A stretch of DNA of 64,000 bases from an uncultured Flavobacteriales bacterium (GTDB lineage: Bacteria > Bacteroidota > Bacteroidia > Palsa-965): contig CALJIF010000070.1 of the NCBI GenBank assembly GCA_937974275.1, forward strand, positions 20,762-84,761, in the 5' to 3' direction. The notes beneath the pieces were generated by a model. That model searched no databases. It was not told where the DNA came from and saw nothing but the letters and a program-made list of their open reading frames with translations. Made by a program: the position numbers and the translations under genes. This document shows, in pieces, positions 37,801 to 47,763 of this stretch (its first letter is position 1; each line of letters starts with the position of its first letter).

Positions 37801-40800
37801 GTAACGTTAACGGTTACAGGAATAGAAGTCACGTTGTCAGCAACGCATGGATTGAAATTGATCGATAAAATTTCCACCTCAGGATCAATATCTATCGGTA
37901 ATGAAAGAGGTAATGTACATCCTAAAGAATCTGTAACCTGAATTTGGTAAGCGCTATCAGTCGGTAATAAGATAGAATAACTACCCACCGGTTGGAATGT
38001 GCTTCCGTTGTCATACGAAATCTGATAGTTGACAACACTGTTGCCTCCGTCAGGCGTAACCTGTACCAATGCCTGCCCACTTCCCGGAATCGGACAATCC
38101 ACAGTTGCGGTTGCAGTAACTACAGGTGGTTCGGGTACGTAATAAGTAAACGGACTGGATTCAGTACATCCATTTAAATCGGTAATCGTTACGGTATATA
38201 ATCCGGATGTCAAGTTGCTTAGGTCTTGAGTCGTTTGACCGTTGGACCATAAGTACGTATAACCTCCATTACCTCCCGAAACCTGTAAATCAATAATGCC
38301 ATTGTTGTCGCCGTTACACAAAGCATCGGTAATGGATGGCGTAGCCACTAGTAAACCGGGCTCCGTGATGATAGCAGAAGTGCTTGCAGTACACCCGTTA
38401 GCGTCAGTAACGATAACACTATAGTTTCCTGCTCCCATATCAATTTGATCTTGAACGGAAAGACCGTTTGACCAAGAGTAGTTGTATGGGAATGTACCAC
38501 CTGAAACAAATAGTTCTAATGTTCCGTTGTGATAACCGAAACACGTAATGTTGGAAGCTGCCGCATTTACAGATAAAGGAGACGGTTCAGTGATTGTAAA
38601 TTGTACAAAGGCCTGACAGTTCAATGCATCTGTTACTGTTACCGAGTATACACCTGCGGGTACATTGCTGATGGAAGATGTCGTAGCTCCATTACTCCAC
38701 AAATAGGTTAATGGGTTATTCGCGAATAAAACAGTAACGCTTGCGCTTCCGTCTGAACCTCCGTTACAGGTAACAGCATTAGGATAAACAGCTGCTGTCA
38801 AATTATTACATGGAGGCTGATTAATGATAACTGTGTTAGTGGCAGTACAGCCATTAAAATCGGTAACTGTTACACTGTATGTTCCGGCAACTAAGTTGTT
38901 AATGGTTTGAGTGGTTTGACCATTACTCCAAAGGAAAGTATATGGAGCGGTGCCATCAAATGGATTCACTGTTGCGGATCCATTATTACCGCCAATAGCC
39001 GTAACGTTGGTTTGTGTCGTTGTTGCTGATAATTGAGTAGGTTGAGTAATTGTAACGTTTACAATATCTACGCAACCATTGCTAAGATCAGTTACTGTTA
39101 CCTGGTAAACACCTGCCGGTAAGTTGGTGGCTATAGCAGTATTTTGGACAGGATTGCTATTCCACTGGAAACTGAATGGGCCAACTCCGCTATTAACGAT
39201 TGCTGCAGCAGCACCGCTTTCTCCCCCGAAGCAATTAACGTTCGTGGAAGTAGCAGATGCTTGGAATGTATTGCAGCGTGGTTCGTTAACAACGACACTT
39301 GAATTAATTGTACAACCATTAGCATCTGTTGCAACAACTGTATATATGCCAAACACTAAACCTGAAATAGATGCTGTTCCATCTCCTGTAGGATTACCCG
39401 GAGACCAGTTGTACGAGTATGGACCTGTTCCGCCGCTAACGATTGTTGTGGCTGTTCCATCGTTTCCACCATTTACTGTAACGTCAGTGCTACTCATGGT
39501 AATCGTGAGCGGTGATGGTTCAGTTATATTACCACAATCTGTTGCAGTACAACCTAGCGTATCAACAACAGTTAAGCAATAAGTACCTTCACCTGCGACA
39601 ATAGAACTTGTGGTTGCACCATTGCTCCAGTTAAATGTGAGTGCTCCTGCGCCGCCGCTGGTAATAGATCCTAAAGTTCCGGTACTTCCGAAGCAATTAA
39701 CTTGTATATCGGATACAGCAACTTGTGGAGCCGGAGGGAAGAACAAGGTAATTTGATCCGCTACGTTTGAACAACCTGCTCCCGGGAAACGTGAGGTAAG
39801 TGTAAGAGTAACTTGTCCTGCCGCGTATTCTGCAGGAGTTGGTGTGTAGCCCGCCAATAAGGATGTGTCATTTGGTGTAAACGTTCCGGCACCACCGGTC
39901 CATTGTCCGCTCACCGCATTAGAAACAGAACCATTAAGAACAGCAGATGCCCCAACGCACAATGTTTGATCCGGACCGGCATTAACTACAGGAGGTGGAA
40001 CAGCAATTGCCGTTACCGGTATTGGTGTACTTGGACAATATGTCGCATCGTATAGGATGTCGCGAATTTCTAAACTGTAGCTTCCTCCGATATTTGTGGA
40101 GAACGTATTTGTTGTTGAAACCGTTGATAAAGATGAATTTCTCCAAATAAAGGAGTATGGCGCAATGCCGCCCGTTGCTGAGCCTGTAAATGTAACTCCC
40201 GGACCTCCAACACAAAATTGACCCACTTGCGGAAATGCGCTCGGAATTAATTGATCGAAGTTGTAAACACGAACGGTATCACAAACTGCAACATATCCGC
40301 AGATTGTTGCAATAGGGTTTCCACAAACCAAGTAATCTACAAACGGTACAGAACTATTTTGTGGTGTATAAATTACGGTATCACCTTGAGTGGTATTTAA
40401 CCAGGAGTTAAATGCTCCCGCAGGTCCGGGGAAAATTGAATTCCACGTAGGGCGATTTCCAATTTGATCAACCAAGCCTAAAAGCACAAGTGGTTTAGAA
40501 CAACCTACACGAACGCTATCAGGCTTTGGGAAGGTCGGTTTTGCAATTGAACGAATGTAATACGCATTGGGGTTATTTCCCGGCTTACAGAAGGTCACGT
40601 AATGCGGGCCTACACCCGAAATACAAATTGGTACACCAGGCAAAGTCTGTGGACCGCAATTTACCTGGTAACGCAAAGAACCGCTGGGAATTGCCTGGTT
40701 GGGATGGTTCACCAAATCGAAGCCCATTTCAATCATAGCGGCACCGGTGTCCAGAGTTACTTCAATAGAAGTACAGTTGTTGTCCGTGCAACAATCGCCT

Positions 40801-40958
40801 TGCCTGCTATGTAAGGGAATATAGACTGTTCCTTGCGGTTGTCCGGTTAAGTTTACTTGCCAGAAAGGCACGTTCGACTGGCACGTTGGTGCTTGGGCAT
40901 TTGCTGTTATCAGGCTCAATAAGAAGCCAAATACAGCCAGAGTAAGCTGTTTTTTCAT
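34803..40958 (-). CDS. Giant SprB-repeat adhesin, T9SS type B sorted
   Basis: This is about 2051 residues from ATG 40958; an ATG at 40970 would add four. The signal peptide is [20 protein letters not shown]. After an N-terminal region of about 450 residues come about 18 SprB-type repeats of 74-81 residues (NxxCFGxxxGSI ... [14 protein letters not shown] ... AGTYxVxVTDxNGC), with two non-SprB modules between repeats 7 and 8. The last ~87 residues ([35 protein letters not shown]) are the gliding-associated type B sorting domain. In F. johnsoniae SprB is the mobile surface adhesin that cells glide on. This protein is smaller and its role is inferred. Confidence 0.92.
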   Translation of the reverse strand: MKKQLTLAVFGFLLSLITANAQAPTCQSNVPFWQVNLTGQPQGTVYIPLHSRQGDCCTDNNCTSIEVTLDTGAAMIEMGFDLVNHPNQAIPSGSLRYQVNCGPQTLPGVPICISGVGPHYVTFCKPGNNPNAYYIRSIAKPTFPKPDSVRVGCSKPLVLLGLVDQIGNRPTWNSIFPGPAGAFNSWLNTTQGDTVIYTPQNSSVPFVDYLVCGNPIATICGYVAVCDTVRVYNFDQLIPSAFPQVGQFCVGGPGVTFTGSATGGIAPYSFIWRNSSLSTVSTTNTFSTNIGGSYSLEIRDILYDATYCPSTPIPVTAIAVPPPVVNAGPDQTLCVGASAVLNGSVSNAVSGQWTGGAGTFTPNDTSLLAGYTPTPAEYAAGQVTLTLTSRFPGAGCSNVADQITLFFPPAPQVAVSDIQVNCFGSTGTLGSITSGGAGALTFNWSNGATTSSIVAGEGTYCLTVVDTLGCTATDCGNITEPSPLTITMSSTDVTVNGGNDGTATTIVSGGTGPYSYNWSPGNPTGDGTASISGLVFGIYTVVATDANGCTINSSVVVNEPRCNTFQASATSTNVNCFGGESGAAAAIVNSGVGPFSFQWNSNPVQNTAIATNLPAGVYQVTVTDLSNGCVDIVNVTITQPTQLSATTTQTNVTAIGGNNGSATVNPFDGTAPYTFLWSNGQTTQTINNLVAGTYSVTVTDFNGCTATNTVIINQPPCNNLTAAVYPNAVTCNGGSDGSASVTVLFANNPLTYLWSNGATTSSISNVPAGVYSVTVTDALNCQAFVQFTITEPSPLSVNAAASNITCFGYHNGTLELFVSGGTFPYNYSWSNGLSVQDQIDMGAGNYSVIVTDANGCTASTSAIITEPGLLVATPSITDALCNGDNNGIIDLQVSGGNGGYTYLWSNGQTTQDLSNLTSGLYTVTITDLNGCTESSPFTYYVPEPPVVTATATVDCPIPGSGQALVQVTPDGGNSVVNYQISYDNGSTFQPVGSYSILLPTDSAYQIQVTDSLGCTLPLSLPIDIDPEVEILSINFNPCVADNVTSIPVTVNVTGGNGGPISISTNGGVTYLAPGVNTVNLATGNTYIIIARDSTNCISLTDTIFIPNEIVLSGTVPSFVGGVNVTCFGANDGSIDLSAIGGFGTYTYAWSNSASTQDVTNLTAGTYSVIVTDANACADTIAFTLSEPAVLASSVVSTGSFNGFDVPCNGDSLGGINLTVTGGTTSYTYAWSNSAATEDISTLPAGTYSVTITDANSCTTTQSITLTEPTSLSIAANVTPILCANDSTGAINITTTGGVTNYSFVWSNGDVTEDLSNAPAGIYQLTVTDANNCVATFFDTLVQPTVLSVTGAVTNLTCYEAGNGSIDVTTGGGTTPYNFNWSNNATTEDVTSLEAGTYNVIVTDFNGCDDTLTFTVTRPDSLMAQSTVLTNFNGYSIDCFGNSNGSVDLTITGGTQGYTYLWSNGAVTEDISALEAGVYTVLITDTNLCTVTDTVTITQPDSLFITATPVSVLCNGAATGSIDIEVTGGVPGFDYIWTNGDTIQDIANLAAGTYQVTMTDSNGCVVVESYTLTQPTPVVVADSVTNLLCFQDSTGSINLNTSGGVAPYTYGWSNGAITEDVDSISAGNYQVIVTDANNCVDTLSYVVTEPTLLTGTIASTTDFNGFDVSCAGSTNGGIDVQINGGTTGYTYVWNTGDVSEDLTNIGAGIYTVTATDANGCQFDTTITLTEPPVLVLNENHVNVPCNGFTTGSIDLTINGGVTPYTYLWSNNATTQDIDTLGAGTYNVVATDANGCTIDSSITITENAPIIAVTSSTNLLCFGDASGSIQMTITGATPPYTILWSNGSNVEDQTGLSAGIYSVLVTDSNNCAFADTFIVAEPPQLGMSSSALVYTNGYNVSAYQATDGSIDVTATGGTAPLTYSWSNGQNTEDLNGIGAGTYIVTVTDANGCTTSDSVTLREPVGIDMPTGFSPNMDGKNDAFVIEGLDAFKDNKLEIYNRWGNLVYDAVNYNNQWRGTSNTGENLPDGTYFVILNVNDGQIILTGFVDLRRQ
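35309..37388 (-). repeat. Three-unit higher-order SprB repeat (three blocks of about 693 bp)
   Basis: SprB repeats 9-17 fall into three blocks of long-short-short units (81+75+75 residues). The long units carry an FNGF/FNGY insertion before the CxG core. The second units resemble LCxG...TGSID, and the third units share TNLxCF. A further long unit (18) follows. Boundaries are approximate (about 10 bp). Confidence 0.75.
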
Positions 40959-41130
40959 AAGAGGTTGCACTCTAGATTATTTGGGGTTGTGCAAAATTGG
41001 GGTGCAAAAGTAGTGGTAATAATGACCGCAAACATGTATAGATATGATATTAGTCAGTATTTGCCGTCTGATCAGATCATTAGATTTCCATAGCGTTCAC
41101 ACAAATCCTCATGCAAGCAGGTGTTTCTCC

Positions 41131-41138
41131 TATATTTG
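41131..41138 (+). promoter_or_regulatory. TATATTTG -7 box upstream of Usp gene
   Basis: This is a perfect TAnnTTTG match, 22 nt before ATG 41161, at the start of a probable operon (Usp, antiporter, MiaE, acyltransferase). Confidence 0.55.
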
Positions 41139-41160
41139 CAACTGATCTTAACCGATTTCC

Positions 41161-42051
41161 ATGGATTATTCCAAACTCAAGCGCCGCGCTTCGTATCCCT
41201 TTGAAACGATTGCAGTTGCGGTTGCTTTTTCTCCGCGATTGGAAGCGATTGTTACCGAAGGTGCACTTTTGGCGAAAGCCTGTAATGCCAAGTTGTTACT
41301 TATTCATATCGGAGAGCGCACACGTAATAAAGAATCGAAGTTGGATGACTTGGTAACGAAACTCCAACTGAAAGAAGATCAGTACCGTATTCTGTGGAAC
41401 GACGGCGATCCGGTAGATTCTCTTTTGCATCTATGCAAACTTAATGTAGTGGATTTGCTCATTTTGGGTGCGATGAAAAAAGAATCATTGTTGCAATACT
41501 ATTTAGGTTCGGTGGCTCGAAAGATTTCCCGTAAAGCCAAATGTTCTGTTTTATTGCTAACTGATCCATCCAAAGAGGGCACTACGTATAAAAAAATGGT
41601 GGTGAACGGTGTCGAGAATCCTAAAACGGTGCATACTATCAACACTGCAGTGTATTTCGGTAAATGTGTACACACAACGGATGTATTTGTCGTAACGGAA
41701 ATTCATCAGCCCGGATTAGCGATGACCATGGCGGATGAAGCCACAGCGGGTGAAATGACACGCATTAAGAAAGAAAACAAAGCGGAAGAGTTGGAACGTG
41801 TTCATGCTATCGTTACGCGTTGTCAGCGTCAGGGCGCTATGGAAATTTGCGAAAAGACCATCTCCGGAAAACCGGGTTATGCCATTCGTCAATATGCCGA
41901 ACAGAAAAAAGCCAATTTGTTAGTCGTTAATTCTCCGGATCAAAAATTAGGAATCATCGATCGCATATTTACACACGACATGGAATACATCCTTGAAGAT
42001 CTTCCTTGCAATGTATTGATCGTACACTCTCGCGTAAACGAATCCGTTTAG
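41161..42051 (+). CDS. Tandem universal stress protein (Usp)
   Basis: This 296-residue protein has two Usp-like halves. The first has VVDLLILGAMKKESLLQYYLGSVARKISRKAKCSVLLL, with the G-x2-(x9)-G(S/T) ATP-binding pattern. The second contains ANLLVVNSPDQKLGIIDRIFTH and CNVLIVHS. Usp proteins are soluble nucleotide-binding stress regulators. Its stop overlaps the antiporter start by one base (TAGTG), suggesting translational coupling and possible regulation of the transporter. Confidence 0.85.
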   Translation: MDYSKLKRRASYPFETIAVAVAFSPRLEAIVTEGALLAKACNAKLLLIHIGERTRNKESKLDDLVTKLQLKEDQYRILWNDGDPVDSLLHLCKLNVVDLLILGAMKKESLLQYYLGSVARKISRKAKCSVLLLTDPSKEGTTYKKMVVNGVENPKTVHTINTAVYFGKCVHTTDVFVVTEIHQPGLAMTMADEATAGEMTRIKKENKAEELERVHAIVTRCQRQGAMEICEKTISGKPGYAIRQYAEQKKANLLVVNSPDQKLGIIDRIFTHDMEYILEDLPCNVLIVHSRVNESV

Positions 42052-43301
42052 TGGAAAAGCTCAACAATACAGATTTAGTGGCATTACTGCTGGCTATCGG
42101 CACAATGCTAATCCTTTCGCGTATTGTTGCGGAGTTAGGTAAACGCTGGAAGATGCCGGTAGTAATGGGTGAGCTGCTTGTGGGTATTGCATTAGGTCCG
42201 ACAATTTTGGGAACGTTTCACCCCGATTTATTCAATACATTATTTCCGCTTAAATCTAATCCGCATTTTAGCATTGCGCTTGACGGGATCGTAAGTTTAT
42301 CAGTGATTCTGCTGTTGTTCGTAGCAGGTATGGAAGTACAGTTACCGATGGTGCTTCGTCAAGGTAAAGCTGCAATAACTACAGGTTTGGGAAGTATGAT
42401 CATTCCTTTTGCGACGGGTTTCGGTATTGCATGGTGGAAACCGGAATGGTTCGGATTAACAGCAACACAAGGTGAAGGATACATATTCCCGATTTTCCTC
42501 GGAACAGCCTTGTCCATTTCTGCGTTGCCCGTTATCGCACGCATTTTGATGGATTTAAATCTTTTCAAAACGAATATTGGAATGATTATCATTGCTTCCG
42601 CTATGTTCAATGATTTGGTGGGGTGGTTGGTGTTTTCATTTATTTTAAGTTATGCAGGAAAGAACGGCGCAGAACACATGAGTGTCTGGACTACGGTAGT
42701 TGCTATTCTTGCTTTCGGTGCATTCATGCTGTTTGTGGGTCGAAAAATAATTGACAAAGTTTTACCGTGGGTGCAAACTAAATTGTCATGGCCAGGTGGC
42801 GTGTTGGCGTTGTGCATGAGTGTTTGTATGTTCAGTGCAGCGTTCACGGAGAGCATTCACATTCATGCGATCTTGGGTGCATTCATAGCAGGAATTGCCA
42901 TTGGTGATTCGGTACACTTACGCGAACAAGCGCGCGAAATCATTCACCAATTTGTAACCAACTTTTTCGCACCGTTGTTTTTTGTTTCCATCGGGTTAAA
43001 AGTCAATTTTATTGAACATTTCGATTGGTTAACAGTAACCATCATTTTAGTGTTGGCATTTGTAGGAAAAGTTGCCGGTGCAGGAATTGGTGCACGATTG
43101 GCAGGAATTGACCGTCGTTCTTCAATGGCAATAGGTTTTGGCTTAAATGCACGAGGTGCTATGGAAATCATTCTGGGCACTTTGGCGTATGATGCGGGAT
43201 TAATTTCGCAAACCGTTTTTGTAGCGTTGGTAATCATGGCATTAATTACCAGTTTATCCAGCGGTCCTTTAATGAGACGTTACACCACAGAATTAGCGTA
43301 A
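42051..43301 (+). CDS. Kef-type cation:proton antiporter
   Basis: This is 416 residues from GTG 42051. A TTG at 42006 would overlap the Usp gene. It is a membrane protein with ~12 helices of the CPA2/Kef fold. Conserved stretches are ILSRIVAELGKRWKMPVVMGELLVGI, VILLLFVAGMEV and the helix-5-like AFIAGIAIGDSVHL. No RCK or NAD-binding C-terminal domain follows, unlike E. coli KefB/C. Ion specificity (Na+ or K+) cannot be stated. It lies in a run after the Usp gene. Confidence 0.85.
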   Translation: MEKLNNTDLVALLLAIGTMLILSRIVAELGKRWKMPVVMGELLVGIALGPTILGTFHPDLFNTLFPLKSNPHFSIALDGIVSLSVILLLFVAGMEVQLPMVLRQGKAAITTGLGSMIIPFATGFGIAWWKPEWFGLTATQGEGYIFPIFLGTALSISALPVIARILMDLNLFKTNIGMIIIASAMFNDLVGWLVFSFILSYAGKNGAEHMSVWTTVVAILAFGAFMLFVGRKIIDKVLPWVQTKLSWPGGVLALCMSVCMFSAAFTESIHIHAILGAFIAGIAIGDSVHLREQAREIIHQFVTNFFAPLFFVSIGLKVNFIEHFDWLTVTIILVLAFVGKVAGAGIGARLAGIDRRSSMAIGFGLNARGAMEIILGTLAYDAGLISQTVFVALVIMALITSLSSGPLMRRYTTELA

Positions 43302-43302
43302 A

Positions 43303-43887
43303 ATGTTAGGCTTAAAAATGGCAACCGATCCGCGATGGGTGAATATCGTGGAAAGTAATATTGAAGAGATTCTTACTGATCACGCGTATTGTGAGCAGAA
43401 AGCAGCATCCAATGCTATTTCTTTAATTATTCATTATCCGGAATATTCGGACTTGGTTAAAGAAATGTCAGCCATTGCGCAGGAAGAGATGATGCACTTT
43501 CAACAAGTACACGACCTAATTGTTGAACGCGGAGGTGTGCTCGGGAAAGAACGAAAAGATGATTACGTGAACGAATTGCTGCTCTTCGTTAAAATTCCGA
43601 ATCGTGGTAAAGAAGAAACCTTGGTCGATCGTTTATTATTTGCAGCGATGATTGAAGCCAGAAGTTGCGAGCGTTTTCGTGTATTGTCCGAAAATATTAA
43701 AGATGAAAAATTAGCCGCCTTCTATCGCGATTTGATGATCAGTGAAGCAGGACATTATACTACGTTCATCACCTTTGCTCGTCAATACGGTAAAGGTGTG
43801 GATGTCGATAAACGCTGGAAAGAATTTTTGGAGTATGAAGCTGAGGTAATTTCCCGCTACGGCAAAAAAGAAACCGTTCACGGCTGA
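43303..43887 (+). CDS. miaE: tRNA-(ms2io6A) hydroxylase MiaE
   Basis: This 194-residue ferritin-like di-iron protein has helices carrying EEILTDHAYCEQKA, EMMHFQQVHDL, EARSCERFR and ISEAGHYTTF. These supply the Glu/His ligands of the MiaE di-iron site. The enzyme hydroxylates the modified adenosine at position 37 of some tRNAs. Its stop overlaps the acyltransferase start (TGATG). Length and motifs match; the exact modification depends on what MiaB/MiaA make in this organism. Confidence 0.88.
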   Translation: MLGLKMATDPRWVNIVESNIEEILTDHAYCEQKAASNAISLIIHYPEYSDLVKEMSAIAQEEMMHFQQVHDLIVERGGVLGKERKDDYVNELLLFVKIPNRGKEETLVDRLLFAAMIEARSCERFRVLSENIKDEKLAAFYRDLMISEAGHYTTFITFARQYGKGVDVDKRWKEFLEYEAEVISRYGKKETVHG

Positions 43888-44996
43888 TGGGATCTATACG
43901 CACATTACTGGCTTTGGCTGTTGTAGTGTATCATTCGTATCACATTTTTGGTGAACGTCTGGTAGGCGGAACGGTTGCCGTACAAGCGTTTTACATGATT
44001 TCGGGATTTTACATGGCTATGATCCTGAATGAAAAATACAAAGCAGGAAAAGGCTCTTACAAATTATTTCTGACGAGTCGTTTCATTCGCATTTATCCGG
44101 CATATTGGGTGTGTCTGATACTTTCACTGTTGATCAGTTTAGGCGGAATGCTGTTTTTCGATAAACAGTTTTATCTCTATTTCTGGACTGCGCAGTGGGA
44201 TCAGCTCAGCACGATTACCATTATTGAATTAATCGCTGCTAATGTGCTTTTGATTGGTGCCGATTGGTTGCTGTTTGCCGGACTCAACCGCGAAACGGGC
44301 ATGTTGTATCCGACGACGGATCCATACGGAACCAAGCCCATGGTGTTTCAGCTTTTATTGGTGCCGCAAATTTGGTCGGTTGGCGTGGAGTTGACGTTTT
44401 ACATCCTCGCACCGTTTATTCTGCGCACGAAGTGGTTCGTACAGTTGTCGATACTGATGGGTGCATTGTTATTGCGTTATTATTTGTCACATCAACATTT
44501 TCTGTATTACGATCCGTGGACATATCGGTTCTTCCCGAGCGAACTGGCCTTGTTTCTTGCCGGCAGCTTAGCATATCTCGTATATCGCGAAATTCGCGAC
44601 CAACAATGGAATACGAATGTTCTTAAAGGGTTGTGGTTGCTCATACCGCTTTTGGTAGTTTATTATCCGCATGCCGAGTTTCTGAAAGAGCCGGTGCGCA
44701 TGTGGGTCTTCTACCTGATTTTCTGGGCTTCATTGCCGTTCATTTTTTTGATTTCCAAAAATGTAAAATGGGATCGTTGGATCGGTGAATTGTCATTCCC
44801 GATTTATATCAGTCATCACTTTATCATGTTTCTGTGGCGTCAATATTTTTTCACGAATACGCAGCACATGGCCTGGTTCGGAATCGCGTGTGTGGTTTCG
44901 AGTTTCTTGTTTGCGATTATTCTGTATTACGCGGTAGTAAGACCTATTGAGAATTATCGTCAAAAGCGGATCAACGCACGATTGAGCTTGACGTGA
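43887..44996 (+). CDS. Acyltransferase family 3 membrane protein
   Basis: This 369-residue protein has about ten transmembrane helices. It starts RTLLALAVVVYHSYHIFG, where the His of the family-typical N-terminal segment is seen, and later has KLFLTSRFIRIYPAYWV. These are signatures of OafA/YrhL-type acyltransferases that transfer acyl groups to cell-surface sugars. It overlaps miaE by one base. The acceptor is unknown; no O-antigen cluster is adjacent. Confidence 0.85.
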   Translation: MGSIRTLLALAVVVYHSYHIFGERLVGGTVAVQAFYMISGFYMAMILNEKYKAGKGSYKLFLTSRFIRIYPAYWVCLILSLLISLGGMLFFDKQFYLYFWTAQWDQLSTITIIELIAANVLLIGADWLLFAGLNRETGMLYPTTDPYGTKPMVFQLLLVPQIWSVGVELTFYILAPFILRTKWFVQLSILMGALLLRYYLSHQHFLYYDPWTYRFFPSELALFLAGSLAYLVYREIRDQQWNTNVLKGLWLLIPLLVVYYPHAEFLKEPVRMWVFYLIFWASLPFIFLISKNVKWDRWIGELSFPIYISHHFIMFLWRQYFFTNTQHMAWFGIACVVSSFLFAIILYYAVVRPIENYRQKRINARLSLT

Positions 44997-45034
44997 TCGA
45001 GTCAGGAATGCCTGAATATTTAATAAATTGCAGC

Positions 45035-45547
45035 ATGAAAAAAATCGTTTACACGTTAATCGTACTGTTTGCCGCTGTGCTCGCCGGATGCGGTGGTGGT
45101 GAAAAAACAACACTCAAAATTGAGAACGTTGAATTTACATTGAGCGGACCTTTGTTCGAAGGTTCTAATCCTGCGCAATACACTTATGCAGTAGATTTAA
45201 AGTCTATTCTTGGCGACAAATACGCCGAAGGTTCAGAAATTACGGGAGCGGTGCTCAAATCTGCACAAATTACAGCTGCGGATTCTGCGAATTTTGACGG
45301 GATCAACTCGTTTGTGGTAAGTCTTGCAGGTGATAATCCGGATCTGAAGATGGTGGAACTGGCGGTATTGAATCCCATTGCGCCGGGTTCAACTGCGGTA
45401 AAGTTAAAACCTTCGTTGGAGGCCAATGCGGATGATTATTTTAAGGAAAAACAATTCTATATCGTGGTGGACGCCGGTTTGGCTGCGGATATTGAGGAGG
45501 ACATCACCTTTAAGGGATCTTTCGAATTTGAACTTACTTACCACTAA
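45035..45547 (+). CDS. Hypothetical lipoprotein
   Basis: This is 170 residues from ATG 45035; a GTG at 44993 is in frame and overlaps the previous gene. A lipobox (LAGC) follows MKKIVYTLIVLFAAV. The mature part is acidic and beta-rich (ENVEFTLSGPLFEGSNPAQY), with a final FELTYH, and may be a small beta-sandwich. No known family recognised. Confidence 0.65.
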   Translation: MKKIVYTLIVLFAAVLAGCGGGEKTTLKIENVEFTLSGPLFEGSNPAQYTYAVDLKSILGDKYAEGSEITGAVLKSAQITAADSANFDGINSFVVSLAGDNPDLKMVELAVLNPIAPGSTAVKLKPSLEANADDYFKEKQFYIVVDAGLAADIEEDITFKGSFEFELTYH

Positions 45548-45603
45548 ACGAAATTTGGGAATACAATTTGTATAACAGATCTTGTTCGTCAAACTAAAAT
45601 CTA

Positions 45604-46071
45604 ATGAGAATGAAAAAGTTTATTGTAGCATTGGTCGTTATTCTCTTCGGAGGATTGTTTTCGGGATTTGTGCAAGACACGAAAGACGGCGATCGCCTTT
45701 TGGGTGTTTGGGAGCCAAGTAACGGACGTGCCCGTGTGAAAGTGGAAAAAATCGGGTCGAAGTATTACGGGAAAATTGTGTGGTTGAAGGAACCGATTGA
45801 CCCGGAAACCAACCAGCCTAAAACAGATAAGAACAACCCTGACCCGGGCTTGCGCAATGTGCCGTTGAAAGGGTATCGTATGCTAAAAGACTTCGTGTAC
45901 AAAGGCAAAGACGAATGGGCTGACGGTACTATTTACGATCCGTTGAACGGCAGTACCTACAGTTGTACAATCAAAATGACCGACGAAAACACCCTGGAAA
46001 TTCGCGGTTATATCGGTGTTTCGGCTTTGGGTCGCACCGACATTTGGAAACGATTGGTCGTTAAGAAATAA
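45604..46071 (+). CDS. DUF2147 domain secreted protein
   Basis: This 155-residue protein has an N-terminal export signal (MRMKKFIVALVVILFGGL; an ATG at 45610 is an alternative start). The remainder matches DUF2147: LLGVWEPSNGRARVKVEK, GKIVWLKEP, PLNGSTYSCTIKM and ALGRTDIWKRL. This family is a small exported lipocalin-like fold with no settled function. Two bases separate it from the next gene, so the two are probably cotranscribed. Confidence 0.88.
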   Translation: MRMKKFIVALVVILFGGLFSGFVQDTKDGDRLLGVWEPSNGRARVKVEKIGSKYYGKIVWLKEPIDPETNQPKTDKNNPDPGLRNVPLKGYRMLKDFVYKGKDEWADGTIYDPLNGSTYSCTIKMTDENTLEIRGYIGVSALGRTDIWKRLVVKK

Positions 46072-46073
46072 TC

Positions 46074-47225
46074 ATGATGTTAAAACGCTACTCAGTCAGC
46101 ATCACGCGTACGTGGTGTGTTGCATTATTGGCATTGTCCTGCTTTTCACTTCATGCACAAGTTGACACTACAGGTGGTGCCGGAGACGATGAAGATTACA
46201 GCCAGTATGATAATGTTGGTTTTGCAGACGACGGCGCAAAGCGTTTCTGTAGCCCGAAAATAGAAGGTTTAAGTCCCGCGAAATTAATTTCCGTCGGTTA
46301 CGATTACCAAATGGGTTATCAAATGATCGCGGATTCCTTGCGTACGCAGTCGACCTTTGCACCCTGGGGAAATTTTAATCCCGATACCGGTGAAGTAGCA
46401 TATTCTCATGGCTTACGTTTAGCCTGTAACATACCGGTAGTTTCCAAAACCAGTCTGGTGTGGCAATTGGGCGCGAACTACTGGGAGCAGCAATACGAAT
46501 TTAAGGATGGCAATTCGTTAAGCAATCCGATGTTAACGGCCTTGCGCGATAACGGCTTGCGCACGATGGGCATCAATACCACTGTATTTAAACCGCTTAA
46601 CGACAAACAGTTTTTGTTGTTTCAAGGTTCTGCGGATATGAGTGGTGATTTTCAATTATCGAAATTAATGCCGGCTAAATATTTAAAATATTCTGCTGCC
46701 GCTATTTGGGGTAAACGACCTACAGAGCGCAAACAGTGGGGTATTGGTGTAGCCAGAACTTACCGTGTCGGGGAATTGAATTACATCCCGATTGTGTTGT
46801 ACAACTGGACCGATGCTTCCAACAAATGGGGCACAGAAATTTTATTTCCCGCTCGTGCACATGTGCGCAGAACAATCAACAGTCGTAACATGTTGTTCGC
46901 CGGATATGAACTGGAAGGGCAGAGTTACCGATTGTATCGCAACAACGAGCCGTCAGCGAATTACGATATGCGACGTGAAGATTTGGAAATCCGTCGTGGT
47001 GAAATTCGTTTGCGTTTGATGTATGAATTTTCTCTTAAAGGGTTCGTTTGGGTGTCGGTACAAGCCGGTTACCGCATCAACTATCGTTATGATGTAGATC
47101 GTTTAGCGGACGGAGCTGAAATTTATCGCGGCTTTGGACTTGTCAGCGACGCACCTTACGTGATGGTAAACCAATTGACGAATCCACTTTATTTTAATAT
47201 TAGTTTGAATTTGGTAAGTCCGTAG
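46074..47225 (+). CDS. Outer membrane beta-barrel protein (DUF6268-like)
   Basis: This 383-residue protein has an N-terminal signal (ALLALSCFSLHAQ). The body shows alternating strands with aromatic ends (VWQLGANYWEQQYEF, MLFAGYELEGQSYRL, FVWVSVQAGYRINYRY) typical of an outer membrane barrel. LRTMGINTTVFKPLNDKQF resembles DUF6268 proteins. Two bases after the DUF2147 stop suggest an operon. Role unknown. Confidence 0.65.
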   Translation: MMLKRYSVSITRTWCVALLALSCFSLHAQVDTTGGAGDDEDYSQYDNVGFADDGAKRFCSPKIEGLSPAKLISVGYDYQMGYQMIADSLRTQSTFAPWGNFNPDTGEVAYSHGLRLACNIPVVSKTSLVWQLGANYWEQQYEFKDGNSLSNPMLTALRDNGLRTMGINTTVFKPLNDKQFLLFQGSADMSGDFQLSKLMPAKYLKYSAAAIWGKRPTERKQWGIGVARTYRVGELNYIPIVLYNWTDASNKWGTEILFPARAHVRRTINSRNMLFAGYELEGQSYRLYRNNEPSANYDMRREDLEIRRGEIRLRLMYEFSLKGFVWVSVQAGYRINYRYDVDRLADGAEIYRGFGLVSDAPYVMVNQLTNPLYFNISLNLVSP

Positions 47226-47357
47226 GAATACCGAGTGAATTGGTGGATTAGTGTCCCGATGCTTCGTCTGAAGGACTCCAATGGAGGGATGGTGCACCGC
47301 TTCGTGAATCTTTGTGCCTTAGTGACTTAGTGGCCTCGAAATCTTCAAATCCACACT
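47226..47357. other. Intergenic stretch with copy of AAGGACTCC repeat
   Basis: Between convergent genes. AAGGACTCC-A-ATGGAG at 47271-47286 resembles the AAGGACTCC-T-ATGGAG core at about 9337. CTTTGTGCCTTAGTGACTTA at about 47310 is the kind of short dispersed sequence often seen in Bacteroidota. No gene found. Confidence 0.45.
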
Positions 47358-47762
47358 TTACATCCCCATCTTTTCCACCCAAATTTTCGGAACGGGTGTC
47401 GTGCGTTGCTCCTTATAGTTGTAGCACACAATAATTGAAGTTCCGCTGGCCATCTCCGTTTCTGATCCGTCTTTATTGATGCGCACCAACGAATAATGCA
47501 ATTCAAAACTGGTATTACCGGCCCGAACAAACCACGTGTCCACTGCTATTTGGTCGTTTAACAATATCGGTTTTTTGTAATCTACCGATTGGTGCTTTAA
47601 AATCATGCCTTCCGTTTCCCAATCAATAGGTACACTGATTACGGCGCGGAAATAATCGATACGAGCTGTCTCAAAATAGGTTAAATGATTCGCATTGTTG
47701 ACGTGCCCCAAGGCATCTACATCTTTAAAACGAATTTGAATGGGCGTACGGTGCTTCTTCAC
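47358..47762 (-). CDS. Acyl-CoA thioesterase, YbgC/FadM hotdog family
   Basis: This 134-residue protein has a GTG start and the motifs RFKDVDALGHVNNANHLTYFE (Asp of the hotdog catalytic region) and SVDYKKPILLNDQI. It matches 4-hydroxybenzoyl-CoA thioesterase-type hotdog proteins that hydrolyse acyl-CoA thioesters. It starts 2 bp after the stop of the nucleotide-sugar dehydratase gene on the same strand, so it is probably cotranscribed; the functional link is unclear. Confidence 0.88.
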   Translation of the reverse strand: MKKHRTPIQIRFKDVDALGHVNNANHLTYFETARIDYFRAVISVPIDWETEGMILKHQSVDYKKPILLNDQIAVDTWFVRAGNTSFELHYSLVRINKDGSETEMASGTSIIVCYNYKEQRTTPVPKIWVEKMGM

Positions 47763-47763
47763 G

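Noticed and set aside
35637..39582. Plus-strand open frames of 70-150 aa inside the SprB-like gene
   Set aside because: Low-stop antisense frames arise from repeated codons in the giant repeat gene. No start context and no known domain.
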